64,000 nt of DNA from CAILUG01 sp903844415 (lineage in GTDB: Bacteria; Pseudomonadota; Gammaproteobacteria; Pseudomonadales; Pseudohongiellaceae): the NCBI GenBank assembly GCA_947477655.1, contig CANJTS010000003.1, positions 62,001-126,000 on the forward strand. The letters are read 5' to 3'. A program made the position numbers and the translations under genes. Shown here piece by piece: positions 18,849-28,304 of this stretch (position 1 is the first letter of the stretch; each line of letters opens with the position of its first letter). The notes beneath the pieces are model-generated. The model had not been told where the DNA came from and ran no database searches. It saw only the letters and a program-made list of their open reading frames with translations.

Positions 18849-19292
18849 TTATTTCAGCACAAGCACTTCTTCCGCCTGCAATCCTTTATCACCATCCAAT
18901 ACGATATACTCTACGCGCATTCCTTCGCGTAACACTCTTGCTCCCTCGCCGAGGATGGAGCGGAAGTGTACAAAAATATCTTCGCCATTCGCACGAGTGA
19001 TAAATCCAAATCCTTTGCTGGTGCTAAACCATTTAACAGTGCCTGTTTCGCGAGGTTTTTTGGAGTTAGTAAGGGTTTTTGCATTGGATACGTTAGATTT
19101 GCTTTTCTTTTTGTTGCCAGCTGTTCTGCGGCTAACAAACACGGCGATGACACTTGTCAACAGTGCTACCAGAAGGGTGGTTAGAGGTTCGCTGATATGG
19201 TTGGAAAGTTCAACTAATGCTGTGGTCACAGTTAGCACAAGGGCTGTAATTACAACAGCCAGCCAAAGTTTAAGATTCATAAAGATTCTCAT
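18849..19292 (-). CDS. Membrane-anchored cold-shock-domain protein
   Basis: 147 residues in three parts: two hydrophobic segments (about 6-28 and 36-53), a Lys/Ser-rich basic linker (56-80), and a C-terminal cold-shock domain (about 80-147) with GTVKWFSTSKGFGFI (RNP1) and EDIFVHF (RNP2). The soluble domain would lie in the cytosol and bind single-stranded RNA or DNA, held at the inner membrane. Similar fusions with a DUF1294 or other membrane part exist, but there the order is usually reversed. The start could be 19292 or 19280. Confidence 0.85.
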   Translation of the reverse strand: MRIFMNLKLWLAVVITALVLTVTTALVELSNHISEPLTTLLVALLTSVIAVFVSRRTAGNKKKSKSNVSNAKTLTNSKKPRETGTVKWFSTSKGFGFITRANGEDIFVHFRSILGEGARVLREGMRVEYIVLDGDKGLQAEEVLVLK

Positions 19293-19589
19293 TAAAAATT
19301 ATAAGAGGTGTAATTAGAGATTTTAATTATTTTTATAGTAAGTGTTGCAGTTTTTGCAAACTTAAACAGTTGTTAGTAGATGAGGTAAAAATCAAGTGAA
19401 TATCTAAGCCTTCCCTGAAATATCTTGCTTACTAACACCTTCATACTAACATTATTATTCTGCCTGTTTAAATCCTTGTTTGGCAAAAGTTAAAAAGAAA
19501 TTCAGTTAGTTTTCAGCCATTAAGACCTAGCAATTAGCAGATTTTTCTGCGGTACAATTCAAGTCGTTTAAATCTATTCAGGAGTAGTT

Positions 19590-20156
19590 ATGCCTAAAGC
19601 AAGTGATCTGAAAACCGGTATGGTTATCGATATAAACAGTATTCCGCATTTGATCAAACACTTGGAGGCCAAGAGCCCCTCGGCGCGTGGTGCGGCAACT
19701 TTGTATAAAATTCGATTTACCAATATGCAAACTGGGCAAAAACTTGACGAATCCTATAAGGGCGACGAAATGCTTAAGGAAGCAGACTGCGAGCGTGTCC
19801 CTGTGCAATTTTCCTACCAGGAGGGAGACAATTGGATTTTCATGAACACGGATGACTATTCGCAATACGAACTGTCTGCTGAAGACCTGAGTGATGTCAC
19901 CCCATACATTACTGAAAGTTTGCAAGGCATCAATGCTTTGTTGATGGATGGTAAGCCGCTAACAATCATATTGCCACCGGCGGTGGAACTCGAAATAGTG
20001 GAAACCGTACCTAGCTTAAAAGGAGCTTCGGCTACCAGTCGTAATAAACTTGCTGTGTTAAGCACAGGTCTGGAAGTGCAGGTGCCGGAATATTTAGAGC
20101 AAGGAGAAATAATTAAAGTCAGCACCACAACCGGCAAATATATGTCGCGTGCATGA
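19590..20156 (+). CDS. efpL: Elongation factor P-like protein EfpL (YeiP)
   Basis: 188 residues with the three-barrel EF-P layout. The loop that in EF-P carries the modified lysine reads SPSARGAATLYK, with Arg33 at its tip, which is the hallmark of EfpL/YeiP rather than EF-P. The central strand VDLEIVET-like block (here VELEIVETVPSLKGA) and the SRNK...LSTGLEVQVPEYL C-terminal block also match. It helps ribosomes through difficult peptide-bond sequences such as polyproline. AGGAG precedes the ATG. It is single and unlinked to efp genes here. Confidence 0.95.
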   Translation: MPKASDLKTGMVIDINSIPHLIKHLEAKSPSARGAATLYKIRFTNMQTGQKLDESYKGDEMLKEADCERVPVQFSYQEGDNWIFMNTDDYSQYELSAEDLSDVTPYITESLQGINALLMDGKPLTIILPPAVELEIVETVPSLKGASATSRNKLAVLSTGLEVQVPEYLEQGEIIKVSTTTGKYMSRA

Positions 20157-20197
20157 AGAGAGAGTAAAAAGTTGGCGTTACGCCGTAACGCCTAGAC

Positions 20198-20914
20198 TCA
20201 GTTTTCTTCCACTCTTGGCTCGGAGTCGGTAGCGCAGTTTTCCATAATCTTATTTATGCGACTGGTGTCCTGCGCGAACAAATCCAAGTCGTATTTGCCA
20301 GAAACTTCTTTCCAGTTTTTTGCATATTCACATAAAAACTCTGCGCGGGGTTGCCATCCACCAATGCCTCGCTCACGTTTTTTGCGTGCACTTTCACGGC
20401 CGACCGGAATCAAGTTGTAGGGGTCGTTGGAAAATTGTAAACGTTTGTCGTAATCCCACTGATAACCATTTGCTGCATTAGCGTATTGGGGTGAAATTAC
20501 ATGATCCACTTCCATTGTGGCGGCGCGAGTAAATTCTTCACCGGTATATTCATCTACCCATAATCCTTCGCGGATTTCACATTCGCGGGGATTGGTCCAC
20601 GTCACAGGTACTTTGCTAGTGGTTTCTAGTACATAGGTGCGCATGGTTTTGCAGCTTCCACTGAGTTGTTCCCAATACGGCCAGTCTTCTTCGTTGTAGT
20701 ACAAATCGTCATCGCGATTGCTCATGCTACGACTACGATACTGGTAGCGTGAGGAGGTTTCAAAACAACCGTCCAAATGGCAATGGTAGTTGCCATTCTC
20801 ATCATAATGGCCACCATTTTTGTCGTAAGATTTTTCTTCGTGTGCACTCAAACCCACGCTGGTGAACACAGTGAAAGCCGCGAGCGTGCTTATTAAATAA
20901 TGAGTAAGGCGCAT
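20198..20914 (-). CDS. Secreted HNH/DUF1524-type nuclease
   Basis: 238 residues with a signal peptide (ending at VGLSA). A His-rich GGHYDENGNYHCH motif follows, as in YHYH-type secreted proteins. The C-terminal half has MEVDHVISPQYA, an HNH-like catalytic His, and DPYNLIPVGRESARKKRERG, the Asn/Arg block of the DUF1524-like nuclease group. Four cysteines suggest disulphides in an extracytoplasmic enzyme. Likely a periplasmic or secreted DNA/RNA nuclease. It is just downstream of valS on the same strand, 23 bases away. Confidence 0.8.
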   Translation of the reverse strand: MRLTHYLISTLAAFTVFTSVGLSAHEEKSYDKNGGHYDENGNYHCHLDGCFETSSRYQYRSRSMSNRDDDLYYNEEDWPYWEQLSGSCKTMRTYVLETTSKVPVTWTNPRECEIREGLWVDEYTGEEFTRAATMEVDHVISPQYANAANGYQWDYDKRLQFSNDPYNLIPVGRESARKKRERGIGGWQPRAEFLCEYAKNWKEVSGKYDLDLFAQDTSRINKIMENCATDSEPRVEEN

Positions 20915-20937
20915 GGTTGCCTCAGTAAATTCGACAA

Positions 20938-23721
20938 TTAGAGCAAGGCTAATTTAACAAGCTGCTCTTGCAATTGAGCAACGGAGCTACTGGAATTAGA
21001 CAATCTTTCCCTTTCCTTGGCAACAACTGCGGGCGGCGCGTTATCAACAAATTTGGTGTTGCTCAGTTGATTATTTATTTTGGAAATTTCTAACTGTAAT
21101 TTTTCAATTTCTTTGGTTAAGCGGGTTTGTTCTGCTTGTACATTTATCAAACCCGCCAGCGGTACCCGAATTTCCATATCGCCTGCTAGTTGCATTGCAG
21201 ACGGTGGTGCAGAGGCTGCATCGTCTAGCCACACCAACGATTCGAGTTTAGCCAGCTTCACCAGATAATGCCGATTGCTTTCCATAAAGGTCTGATCTTG
21301 TACCGAACCTTTGCTGAATAAAACCGGCAGTGTAAGGGCAGGAGAAATATTCAATTCGCCACGGATATTACGAAGTGCCAAGATTACCGTTTTTACCCAT
21401 TCAATTTCAGTGTCTAGCGCCGAACTGGTTAGCGTATTGTCTGTTTGGGGATAAGGTTGCAACATAATGGTGGCGCCGGTAATCCCTAACATAGGAGCGG
21501 CTTTCTGCCATATTTCTTCAGTAATAAAAGGTATGAGTGGGTGGGCTAGACGCAAACTTTGTTCAAGCACGCTGAGCAAGGTGTAACGCGCAGCATTTTT
21601 GTTAGCGTCGCTGGCATTAGCATCCCAGAGGATCGGTTTGGACAGTTCCAAATACCAGTCGCAGTATTCATTCCAGAAAAAATCGTAAACAGCTTGTGAT
21701 ACCAGATCGAAGCGGTAGTTGGCGAAATTTTCATTTACTTTTTGCAGGGCTACTTGAAACCGTGCCTGAATCCACAAGTCAGCACGCGAATAGTGGCTGA
21801 CATCCGTTGGTCGGGTGACATGCTGTTCTTCGGCATTCATAAACACATAACGCGCTGCATTCCAGATTTTGTTGCAGAAGTTGCGATAACCTTCCATACG
21901 ACCCATGTCAAAATTAATGTCGCGACCGGTCGAAGCGAGTGAATAGTACGTATATCGCAATGCATCTGTGCCGTGGGCAGTGATGCCATCGGGAAATTGT
22001 TTGCGGGTGGCTTTGTCAATTTTCGCCGCCATCTGTGGTTGCATCATGCTGTCGGTACGTTTTCTTACCAAAGACTCCAGATCGATGCCATCAATCAGGT
22101 CAATTGGATCGAGTACATTGCCCTTGCTCTTGGACATTTTTTGTCCTTCACCATCACGGATCAGGCCGTGAATGTAAACTTTTTTGAAGGGAACTTGGCC
22201 GGTAAATTTCAGTGTCAGCATAATCATGCGTGCCACCCAGAAGAAAATAATGTCGAAGCCGGTAACCAACACATCAGTAGGATGAAAAGTGCGAAGTTCT
22301 TGGGTGTCTTCGGGCCACCCTAGTGTGGAGAATGTCCACAATGCAGATGAGAACCAAGTGTCGAGTACATCCTCGTCTTGCTGTAAGGGCAGCTCGGCAG
22401 TTAATTGGTATTTACTGCGAACTTCGGCTTCGTTGCGACCAACATAAATATTACCCTGGGCATCATACCAAGCAGGGATACGATGCCCCCACCAAAGTTG
22501 GCGGCTGATACACCAGTCTTGAATGTCGCGCATCCACGAAAAATAAGTGTTTTCCCAGTTTTTTGGGACGAATTCGATGGCGCCGTTTTCTACTGCAGCT
22601 ATAGCCGGTGCCGCCAGTTCTTTTATTGCGACATACCATTGCTGAGTCAAATACGGTTCGACAACAACACCGGTCCGATCACCGCGTGGCACCTTGAGTT
22701 TGTGATCCTGGATTTTTTCCAGCAGACCTAAAGACTCCAGATCACGCACCAATTGTTTCCGGCATTCAAAACGGTCTAACCCTTGATAGGCCGCGGGGGC
22801 GTTGTCGTTAATCGTGCCTTCTTTAGTAAGGATATTAATCAGTGGCAAACCATGCCGCTGTCCCACTTCATAGTCGTTGAAATCATGAGCAGGTGTAATC
22901 TTAACGCAGCCTGTACCAAATTCAGGATCGACATAGGTGTCGGCAATAATCGGGATATTACGTCCGCACAAGGGTAACTGTACTTGCTTGCCGATTAGAT
23001 GTTTAAAGCGATTATCATCTGGATGTACTGCAACCGCGCTGTCACCGAGCAAGGTTTCTGGGCGAGTAGTGGCAATTGTTATGTAGGTCTTGCCATCAGC
23101 GGTGGTAGCACCATTGATGAGTGGGTAACGGAAAAACCAAAAGGAGCCATTCTCTTCTTCTGATATAACTTCAAGATCGGAAATGGCTGTAAGAAGTTTG
23201 CAGTCCCAGTTTACCAATCGGTTGCCGCGATAAATCAAACCTTCGTCGTAGAGCTGGATAAAGACTTCTTCCACAGCTTTTGACAACCCTGGATCCATGG
23301 TGAAGCGCTCGCGGGTCCAATCCATGGAAGCGCCCATTCGGCGCAATTGCCGCGTGATGGTCGAGCCTGACTCTTCTTTCCACTGCCATACTCTTTCCAG
23401 AAATTTTTCTCGACCCAGTTCTTTGCGATTGACTCCTTCGCCTAGTAATTGTCGTTCCACCACCATCTGGGTGGCGATGCCGGCATGATCTGTTCCCACT
23501 TGCCATAAGGTGTTGCGACCTTGCATACGCTGGTATCGAATCAGAGCATCAATGATGGTTTCTTGAAACCCATGTCCCATGTGCAAACTACCAGTGACAT
23601 TGGGTGGTGGAATCATGATGCAGTAAGGGTCACCACTGCCTTGTGGCGCGAAATAGCCTTGGCTTTCCCAGCGTTGATAAAGAGCGGTTTCGATGGCGTG
23701 CGGATCGTAAGATTTTTCCAT
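20938..23721 (-). CDS. valS: Valine--tRNA ligase
   Basis: A class I aminoacyl-tRNA synthetase of 927 residues. HMGH at 47-50 is the HIGH motif and KMSKS lies at 528-532. The CP1 editing domain lies between them, the anticodon-binding domain follows, and a C-terminal coiled-coil arm (about 860-927) ends the protein, as is standard for ValRS. It charges tRNA-Val and edits threonyl-tRNA. It follows holC and pepA on the same strand, the usual gammaproteobacterial order. The 236-base gap before it shows no gene. Confidence 0.98.
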   Translation of the reverse strand: MEKSYDPHAIETALYQRWESQGYFAPQGSGDPYCIMIPPPNVTGSLHMGHGFQETIIDALIRYQRMQGRNTLWQVGTDHAGIATQMVVERQLLGEGVNRKELGREKFLERVWQWKEESGSTITRQLRRMGASMDWTRERFTMDPGLSKAVEEVFIQLYDEGLIYRGNRLVNWDCKLLTAISDLEVISEEENGSFWFFRYPLINGATTADGKTYITIATTRPETLLGDSAVAVHPDDNRFKHLIGKQVQLPLCGRNIPIIADTYVDPEFGTGCVKITPAHDFNDYEVGQRHGLPLINILTKEGTINDNAPAAYQGLDRFECRKQLVRDLESLGLLEKIQDHKLKVPRGDRTGVVVEPYLTQQWYVAIKELAAPAIAAVENGAIEFVPKNWENTYFSWMRDIQDWCISRQLWWGHRIPAWYDAQGNIYVGRNEAEVRSKYQLTAELPLQQDEDVLDTWFSSALWTFSTLGWPEDTQELRTFHPTDVLVTGFDIIFFWVARMIMLTLKFTGQVPFKKVYIHGLIRDGEGQKMSKSKGNVLDPIDLIDGIDLESLVRKRTDSMMQPQMAAKIDKATRKQFPDGITAHGTDALRYTYYSLASTGRDINFDMGRMEGYRNFCNKIWNAARYVFMNAEEQHVTRPTDVSHYSRADLWIQARFQVALQKVNENFANYRFDLVSQAVYDFFWNEYCDWYLELSKPILWDANASDANKNAARYTLLSVLEQSLRLAHPLIPFITEEIWQKAAPMLGITGATIMLQPYPQTDNTLTSSALDTEIEWVKTVILALRNIRGELNISPALTLPVLFSKGSVQDQTFMESNRHYLVKLAKLESLVWLDDAASAPPSAMQLAGDMEIRVPLAGLINVQAEQTRLTKEIEKLQLEISKINNQLSNTKFVDNAPPAVVAKERERLSNSSSSVAQLQEQLVKLALL

Positions 23722-23957
23722 GGTTTACAGCAATTTCAGTTGAATGATCAGGAGTTGAGTAAAGGTGGGATTATAGCCTTAGGCTCAAGGGCATCTCCAC
23801 CACAGACTACAGCAGGAAATATGAGTAATTAGAATATAAGAATAGCCATGTATCCCCATGGCCACAGATATGTCTGGCAGCTAAAATTTCAAACTGAGTC
23901 ACCACCTAAATGCAGTGGTTGTTGGCAGATCACCTAATTTACAAGGCAATAAATTGG

Positions 23958-24380
23958 CTATAACTGATGTAATTGCAATGGGTAACCCAGCTGCTTATAG
24001 GTATTCCACAGTTGGCGGCTGTGGGTTTTTGCAGCTTCGTCGTTCACGATAATTTCGGCAATAGTATCGAGTGCGGCGTGGTTGATTGGTATAGCAGTTG
24101 TTAGATTTAATAAATAAGTTGCATAACACGGTTGTTGATCCCAAGTGATGGTCACAGGTGCCTCCATATTGAGTGGATCAGAACCCAAAACATGAGGTAC
24201 AAAACTGTCGGCAGAAAAACTCCACAATAGTTGATCGAGTACACTGGCCGCAGCCAAGCTGCCGACTAAAATTTGGACAGGTAATTTTTGCTTGAGTAGT
24301 TTTTCGGCCAAGCGACAAGCCAGCAGCGCCCGGGCCTGTTCAGTATTTTGTTTCAACAAATAAAAATTAACTTTGGGCAT
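23958..24380 (-). CDS. holC: DNA polymerase III chi subunit
   Basis: About 140 residues beginning MPKVNFYLL, as in HolC proteins. DQLLWSFSADSFVPH is the conserved LW-x-F...F-PH motif of chi. The subunit links the clamp loader to SSB through psi (HolD). The frame is open to an ATG at 24401 that overlaps the pepA stop by four bases, but the MPKVNFYLL start fits the family better. It lies between pepA and valS, as in many gammaproteobacteria. Confidence 0.92.
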   Translation of the reverse strand: MPKVNFYLLKQNTEQARALLACRLAEKLLKQKLPVQILVGSLAAASVLDQLLWSFSADSFVPHVLGSDPLNMEAPVTITWDQQPCYATYLLNLTTAIPINHAALDTIAEIIVNDEAAKTHSRQLWNTYKQLGYPLQLHQL

Positions 24381-24397
24381 GATTGCACGTCGCTGCA

Positions 24398-25879
24398 TCA
24401 AGTGTTCAGCAGATATTCCATCAGTAGTGGCACGGGTCTGCCAGTAGCACCTTTTTCACCGCCCTGTAACCAGGCGGTGCCAGCGATATCAAGATGAGCC
24501 CAGCGATATTTTTTAGTAAAACGCGAAAGAAAACAGCCAGCCGTGATGGTCCCAGCCTTGGGACCGCCAATGTTGGCGATATCGGCAAAATTACTTTTCA
24601 GTTGATCCTGATATTCATCCCACAAAGGCAAGCGCCAGACTGGGTCAAGACTGTTGATGCCACATGAATAAAGCTGTTCGGCAAGTTTGTCGTCATTGCT
24701 GAGTAAGCCACTGACTACTGAGCCAAGTGCGGTAATACAAGCTCCGGTGAGTGTGGCGATATCTATTACAGTTAGTGGTTTAAAACGTTCGACATAAGTG
24801 AGTGCATCACACAATACCAACCGACCTTCAGCATCGGTGTTTAAAATCTCGATGGTTTGTTTGCTCATGCTGGTCACGATATCACCAGGTTTGGTGGCTC
24901 GGCTGCCAGGCATGTTTTCGGCGCTGGCAATAACACCAATAACATTTATTTCCGGTTGTAGTTCACACAGGGCAGACATGGTACCCAGCACACTAGCGGC
25001 ACCACACATATCAAATTTCATTTCATCCATGCCACCGCCTGGTTTTAGGCTGATGCCGCCGGTGTCAAAAGTGATGCCTTTGCCAACAATGACATGGGGG
25101 CGCTCTGTGGCAACTGTGCCCTGGTAGTGCATGACGATCAATACCGAAGGTTCGATACTGCCATTGCCTACTGACAACAAGGAAAACATACCCAGTTTGC
25201 GCATCTGTGCTTCAGTGAGTACTTGGGTACGCAGTTGTTTGTTTTTGGTGGCGAGTTTTTTGGCCTGAACACCCAAATAAGTCGGGGTACAAATGTTGGC
25301 GGGCAGGTTACCCAGTTCGCGTGCCAAATTCATACCTTTGCCCACTGCATTACCAATAAGCACGCCTGTTTTGGTTGCCGAACTCCCCTTTTTGTCAGCT
25401 ATCAACACGGTTACACGCTCAATGCCAGTAGTTAGTGGAGCTTTAGATTTAGTGGTGGTGTAACGGTATTGATTTATAACAAACAGACGCGCTAGCAACT
25501 CAGCTTTGCGTTTGTCTAAGATATTGCTGACGGGAAGGTTTGTTAGAGTGAGGGTGGCTTCACTCAAATTATACTTTTGCAAAGTTTTATAAGTGTGTTG
25601 CACGGTGGTGGCATATTTTTTCGCATCAAAATTGTGGCTAAGACCACAGCCCACTAACAGCACACGCTGAGCGTGGATGCCGTCAATTTTTTGCAACAGC
25701 AGGTATTGGCCCAATTTTCCAGTAATGTCGCCTGCCCGCAGCAATTTTCGGATGGCTCCTTTGCTGGCTGTGTCCAACATCTGGGTGAGTGCGGGCAGAT
25801 TATTGTCTTCGAAAATACCAACAACCAGACAAGCGGTAGCCAAAGTGACGGGATTTGCAGCTTTAACAGTAAATTGCAT
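24398..25879 (-). CDS. pepA: Leucyl aminopeptidase (M17)
   Basis: 493 residues. The metal and active-site blocks are visible: VGKGITFDTGGISLKP, KFDMCGAASVLG and NTDAEGRLVLCDALTY, the M17 signature. It is a hexameric cytosolic aminopeptidase; in Escherichia coli PepA also binds DNA. GGAGG lies upstream of the ATG. It is the first gene of the pepA-holC-valS set and divergent from lptF, with a 97-base shared promoter region. Confidence 0.97.
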   Translation of the reverse strand: MQFTVKAANPVTLATACLVVGIFEDNNLPALTQMLDTASKGAIRKLLRAGDITGKLGQYLLLQKIDGIHAQRVLLVGCGLSHNFDAKKYATTVQHTYKTLQKYNLSEATLTLTNLPVSNILDKRKAELLARLFVINQYRYTTTKSKAPLTTGIERVTVLIADKKGSSATKTGVLIGNAVGKGMNLARELGNLPANICTPTYLGVQAKKLATKNKQLRTQVLTEAQMRKLGMFSLLSVGNGSIEPSVLIVMHYQGTVATERPHVIVGKGITFDTGGISLKPGGGMDEMKFDMCGAASVLGTMSALCELQPEINVIGVIASAENMPGSRATKPGDIVTSMSKQTIEILNTDAEGRLVLCDALTYVERFKPLTVIDIATLTGACITALGSVVSGLLSNDDKLAEQLYSCGINSLDPVWRLPLWDEYQDQLKSNFADIANIGGPKAGTITAGCFLSRFTKKYRWAHLDIAGTAWLQGGEKGATGRPVPLLMEYLLNT

Positions 25880-25976
25880 GAGAGTCCTCCTTGAAGAAAT
25901 GAAAATGATTTTGCTAGCAGAAAATTCTACTCTCCCGAGTAGGCATTGGCAAAATAGAAACTGCTAGAATGCCAGT

Positions 25977-27056
25977 ATGATTATTCTGCGTTATATAAAC
26001 CGGCAACTGTTGCAAACGACAGCTGCCCTCACACTGATACTGCTGGTGGTCGCTGTTATGGGTCGCCTCCTACAATATCTCACCCAAGCGTCAGAGGGGA
26101 AAATTGAGCCCCAGGCCTTGTTGTTGCTGTTAGCTTGGCGTTTACCTAATTTTATACAGCTTATCCTGCCGCTCGCGTTGTTGCTCAGCATTCTACTTGT
26201 TTATGGCCGAATGTATGCCGACAGCGAAATGTCAGTGCTCAGAGCTTGTGGGTTTAGTCCTGTAGGTTTACTTGGCTTAACCATGCTGACAACCGGTGGA
26301 GTTGCTATAGCGGTTGCCTGGCTGGCCTTGTCACTCACACCGCAAAGCTTAATCAAAATAGATACCTTGCTGGCTGCCCAAAAAAATCTCAACGAATTTG
26401 ATCTGATGGTACCTGGCTTGTTTCAAAACCTCGGTCAAAGTGAGCGCACTTCCTACGCGCAAGGGATTACAGAGGCAGGTATGCAAAACGTTTTCGTCTA
26501 CGAAGCCAACACTAACCGTATGATTTATGCGCAATCAGCCACACCTCTGGAAGATGCGGCAGGTGCTCGTTTTATGGTGTTTGAAAATGGTTCTATGACT
26601 GAAGGCAATATGGGTAGTGCCGATTTTTCATTAACGACATTTGACGAACTTGGTTTTAGACTGCCACCACGAGAGTTGAATTTTGCACCCATTTTGGAAG
26701 AGCGGGGCATGACCAATCAGCAGCTGCTTGTCGGTGGGCAAGCTTCTCAACTGGCTGAACTGCAATGGCGAATTTCCCTGATTATTTTGCTCCCTGCTTT
26801 GGCATTGCTGGCAGTACCTTTGAGCCGTGTCAGTCCGCGTGAAGGGCGTTTTGCGCGGCTTATTCCGGCTTTATTGATCTATATTGCTTATTTCGGTCTG
26901 TTACTCGTAAGTCGGGATCTGCTGGAAAAAGAAACTATCCCTGCCTGGTTCGGACTGTGGTGGGTGCATCTTGTGTTTTTCATCGCTGGATGGCTCATGT
27001 TTACAGAACGCAAGTTCAGATTTGTGTCAAGTAGAGCCGTGAATCGACATGGTTAA
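25977..27056 (+). CDS. lptF: LPS export ABC transporter permease LptF
   Basis: 359 residues, with about three membrane helices at each end and a periplasmic beta-jellyroll in the middle, the LptF/LptG (YjgP/YjgQ) fold. It starts MIILRYINRQLLQTTAAL, typical of LptF. With LptG and the ATPase LptB it lifts lipopolysaccharide from the inner membrane. Its last codons overlap the start of lptG by eight bases, so translation is coupled. Divergent from pepA, the usual order. Confidence 0.95.
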   Translation: MIILRYINRQLLQTTAALTLILLVVAVMGRLLQYLTQASEGKIEPQALLLLLAWRLPNFIQLILPLALLLSILLVYGRMYADSEMSVLRACGFSPVGLLGLTMLTTGGVAIAVAWLALSLTPQSLIKIDTLLAAQKNLNEFDLMVPGLFQNLGQSERTSYAQGITEAGMQNVFVYEANTNRMIYAQSATPLEDAAGARFMVFENGSMTEGNMGSADFSLTTFDELGFRLPPRELNFAPILEERGMTNQQLLVGGQASQLAELQWRISLIILLPALALLAVPLSRVSPREGRFARLIPALLIYIAYFGLLLVSRDLLEKETIPAWFGLWWVHLVFFIAGWLMFTERKFRFVSSRAVNRHG

Positions 27057-28227
27057 ACTTGATCGTTACATAAACCTTACCGTGTTAACAGCAATAGGAG
27101 TGGTATTGCTGGTGCTAGCGGGACTCGACTTGTTGTTCACTACCGTTGAAGAATTGGGCAGCGTGGATCAACAATATCAATCGAGCGCGGCTCTCTGGTA
27201 TGTCTTCTACATCATGCCACGGCATATCTATGAACTGTTACCTATGGCTACGTTGATTGGTGCGCTGGCTGGGCTTGGCACGCTTGCCAGTGGCAATGAA
27301 CTGGTGGCTATGCAAGGGGCTGGAATTTCTCGCACACGCATCGCTCTGGCAGTCATGAAACCGGCGTTGATCGTTATCGTCTTGGGTGTTTTGATAGGTG
27401 AATACCTTGCGCCGCAGCTCGAAGTAAAAGGTGAAGTGAACAAGGCTCTGGCCAGAGGTCAGCAAGTGGGGCTGTTGCGTTTTGGGCATTGGCAGCGCAA
27501 CGGTGATGCTTTCATGCATTTCAATGCTATTGCACCAGAAGGCATACTATACGGCGTAAACATTATGCTGTTTGCTGATGATCACCAGTTAATCCGCAAT
27601 GTAACAGCCGACCGCGCCGTATTTATTGCGCCCATCAGCAGTGCTGAATTTGCACAGGGTTCGCTCCCAACAAGTCCACAAACTGCCGCGGCTACAACCC
27701 TAGATACAACCTCAGCAACCACATCAGCTACAACCGGGCAGTGGGAATTAGAAAACGGTATTGATATCAGTTTTAGTTACGCTGCTGATGGCAAAGTCAC
27801 TAGCACGCAGCGTAGTTTTGCTAAGCAGAACTGGAGCGTGGATCTAACGCCAGATTTACTGCAAGTGTTAATTATAGAACCCGATTACATGGCGATAGGG
27901 GACTTATACCGTTATGCCCAATACTTCGACCGTCAGGGACAGGATGCAGCACCGTTTTACCTTTCATTCTGGAAAAAATTGTTGCAACCGCTGACTACTG
28001 CAGCGCTGGTCTTTGTGGCGGTGTCTTTTATATTTGGACCACTGCGGCAGGCTACCATGGGTTTCAGAGTTTTTACGGCCGTCAGTTTTGGTTTGTTGTT
28101 TACCTTGATCCAGAAAATGTTTCTGACCAGCAGTCTGGTCTACCAGTTTGATCCGCGCTTGGCTGTACTCATACCATTACTGTTGTGTGGTGGCATTGGT
28201 GTAGGACTGTTGCGCCGTAGTACTTGA
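27049..28227 (+). CDS. lptG: LPS export ABC transporter permease LptG
   Basis: 392 residues with the same six-helix plus periplasmic-domain layout as LptF. The start VKLDRYINLTVLTAIGVVLLVLAGLD is typical of LptG. The periplasmic domain carries an unusual Ala/Thr/Ser-rich stretch at about residues 203-226, longer than in common LptG proteins. Overlaps lptF and must work with it as a heterodimer. Confidence 0.95.
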   Translation: MVKLDRYINLTVLTAIGVVLLVLAGLDLLFTTVEELGSVDQQYQSSAALWYVFYIMPRHIYELLPMATLIGALAGLGTLASGNELVAMQGAGISRTRIALAVMKPALIVIVLGVLIGEYLAPQLEVKGEVNKALARGQQVGLLRFGHWQRNGDAFMHFNAIAPEGILYGVNIMLFADDHQLIRNVTADRAVFIAPISSAEFAQGSLPTSPQTAAATTLDTTSATTSATTGQWELENGIDISFSYAADGKVTSTQRSFAKQNWSVDLTPDLLQVLIIEPDYMAIGDLYRYAQYFDRQGQDAAPFYLSFWKKLLQPLTTAALVFVAVSFIFGPLRQATMGFRVFTAVSFGLLFTLIQKMFLTSSLVYQFDPRLAVLIPLLLCGGIGVGLLRRST

Positions 28228-28264
28228 ACAGTAGCAGCATGGCCTAGGTAGCCGTAGGGCTTGA

Positions 28265-28304
28265 ACACTTTCTTATAATGACACTTTCTTATAATGACAC
28301 TTTC
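28265..28304. repeat. 16-base tandem repeat, 2.5 copies
   Basis: The unit ACACTTTCTTATAATG occurs twice exactly, followed by the first eight bases of a third copy. It lies between lptG and the convergent RDD gene and covers the last codons and stop of the latter. Confidence 0.9.
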
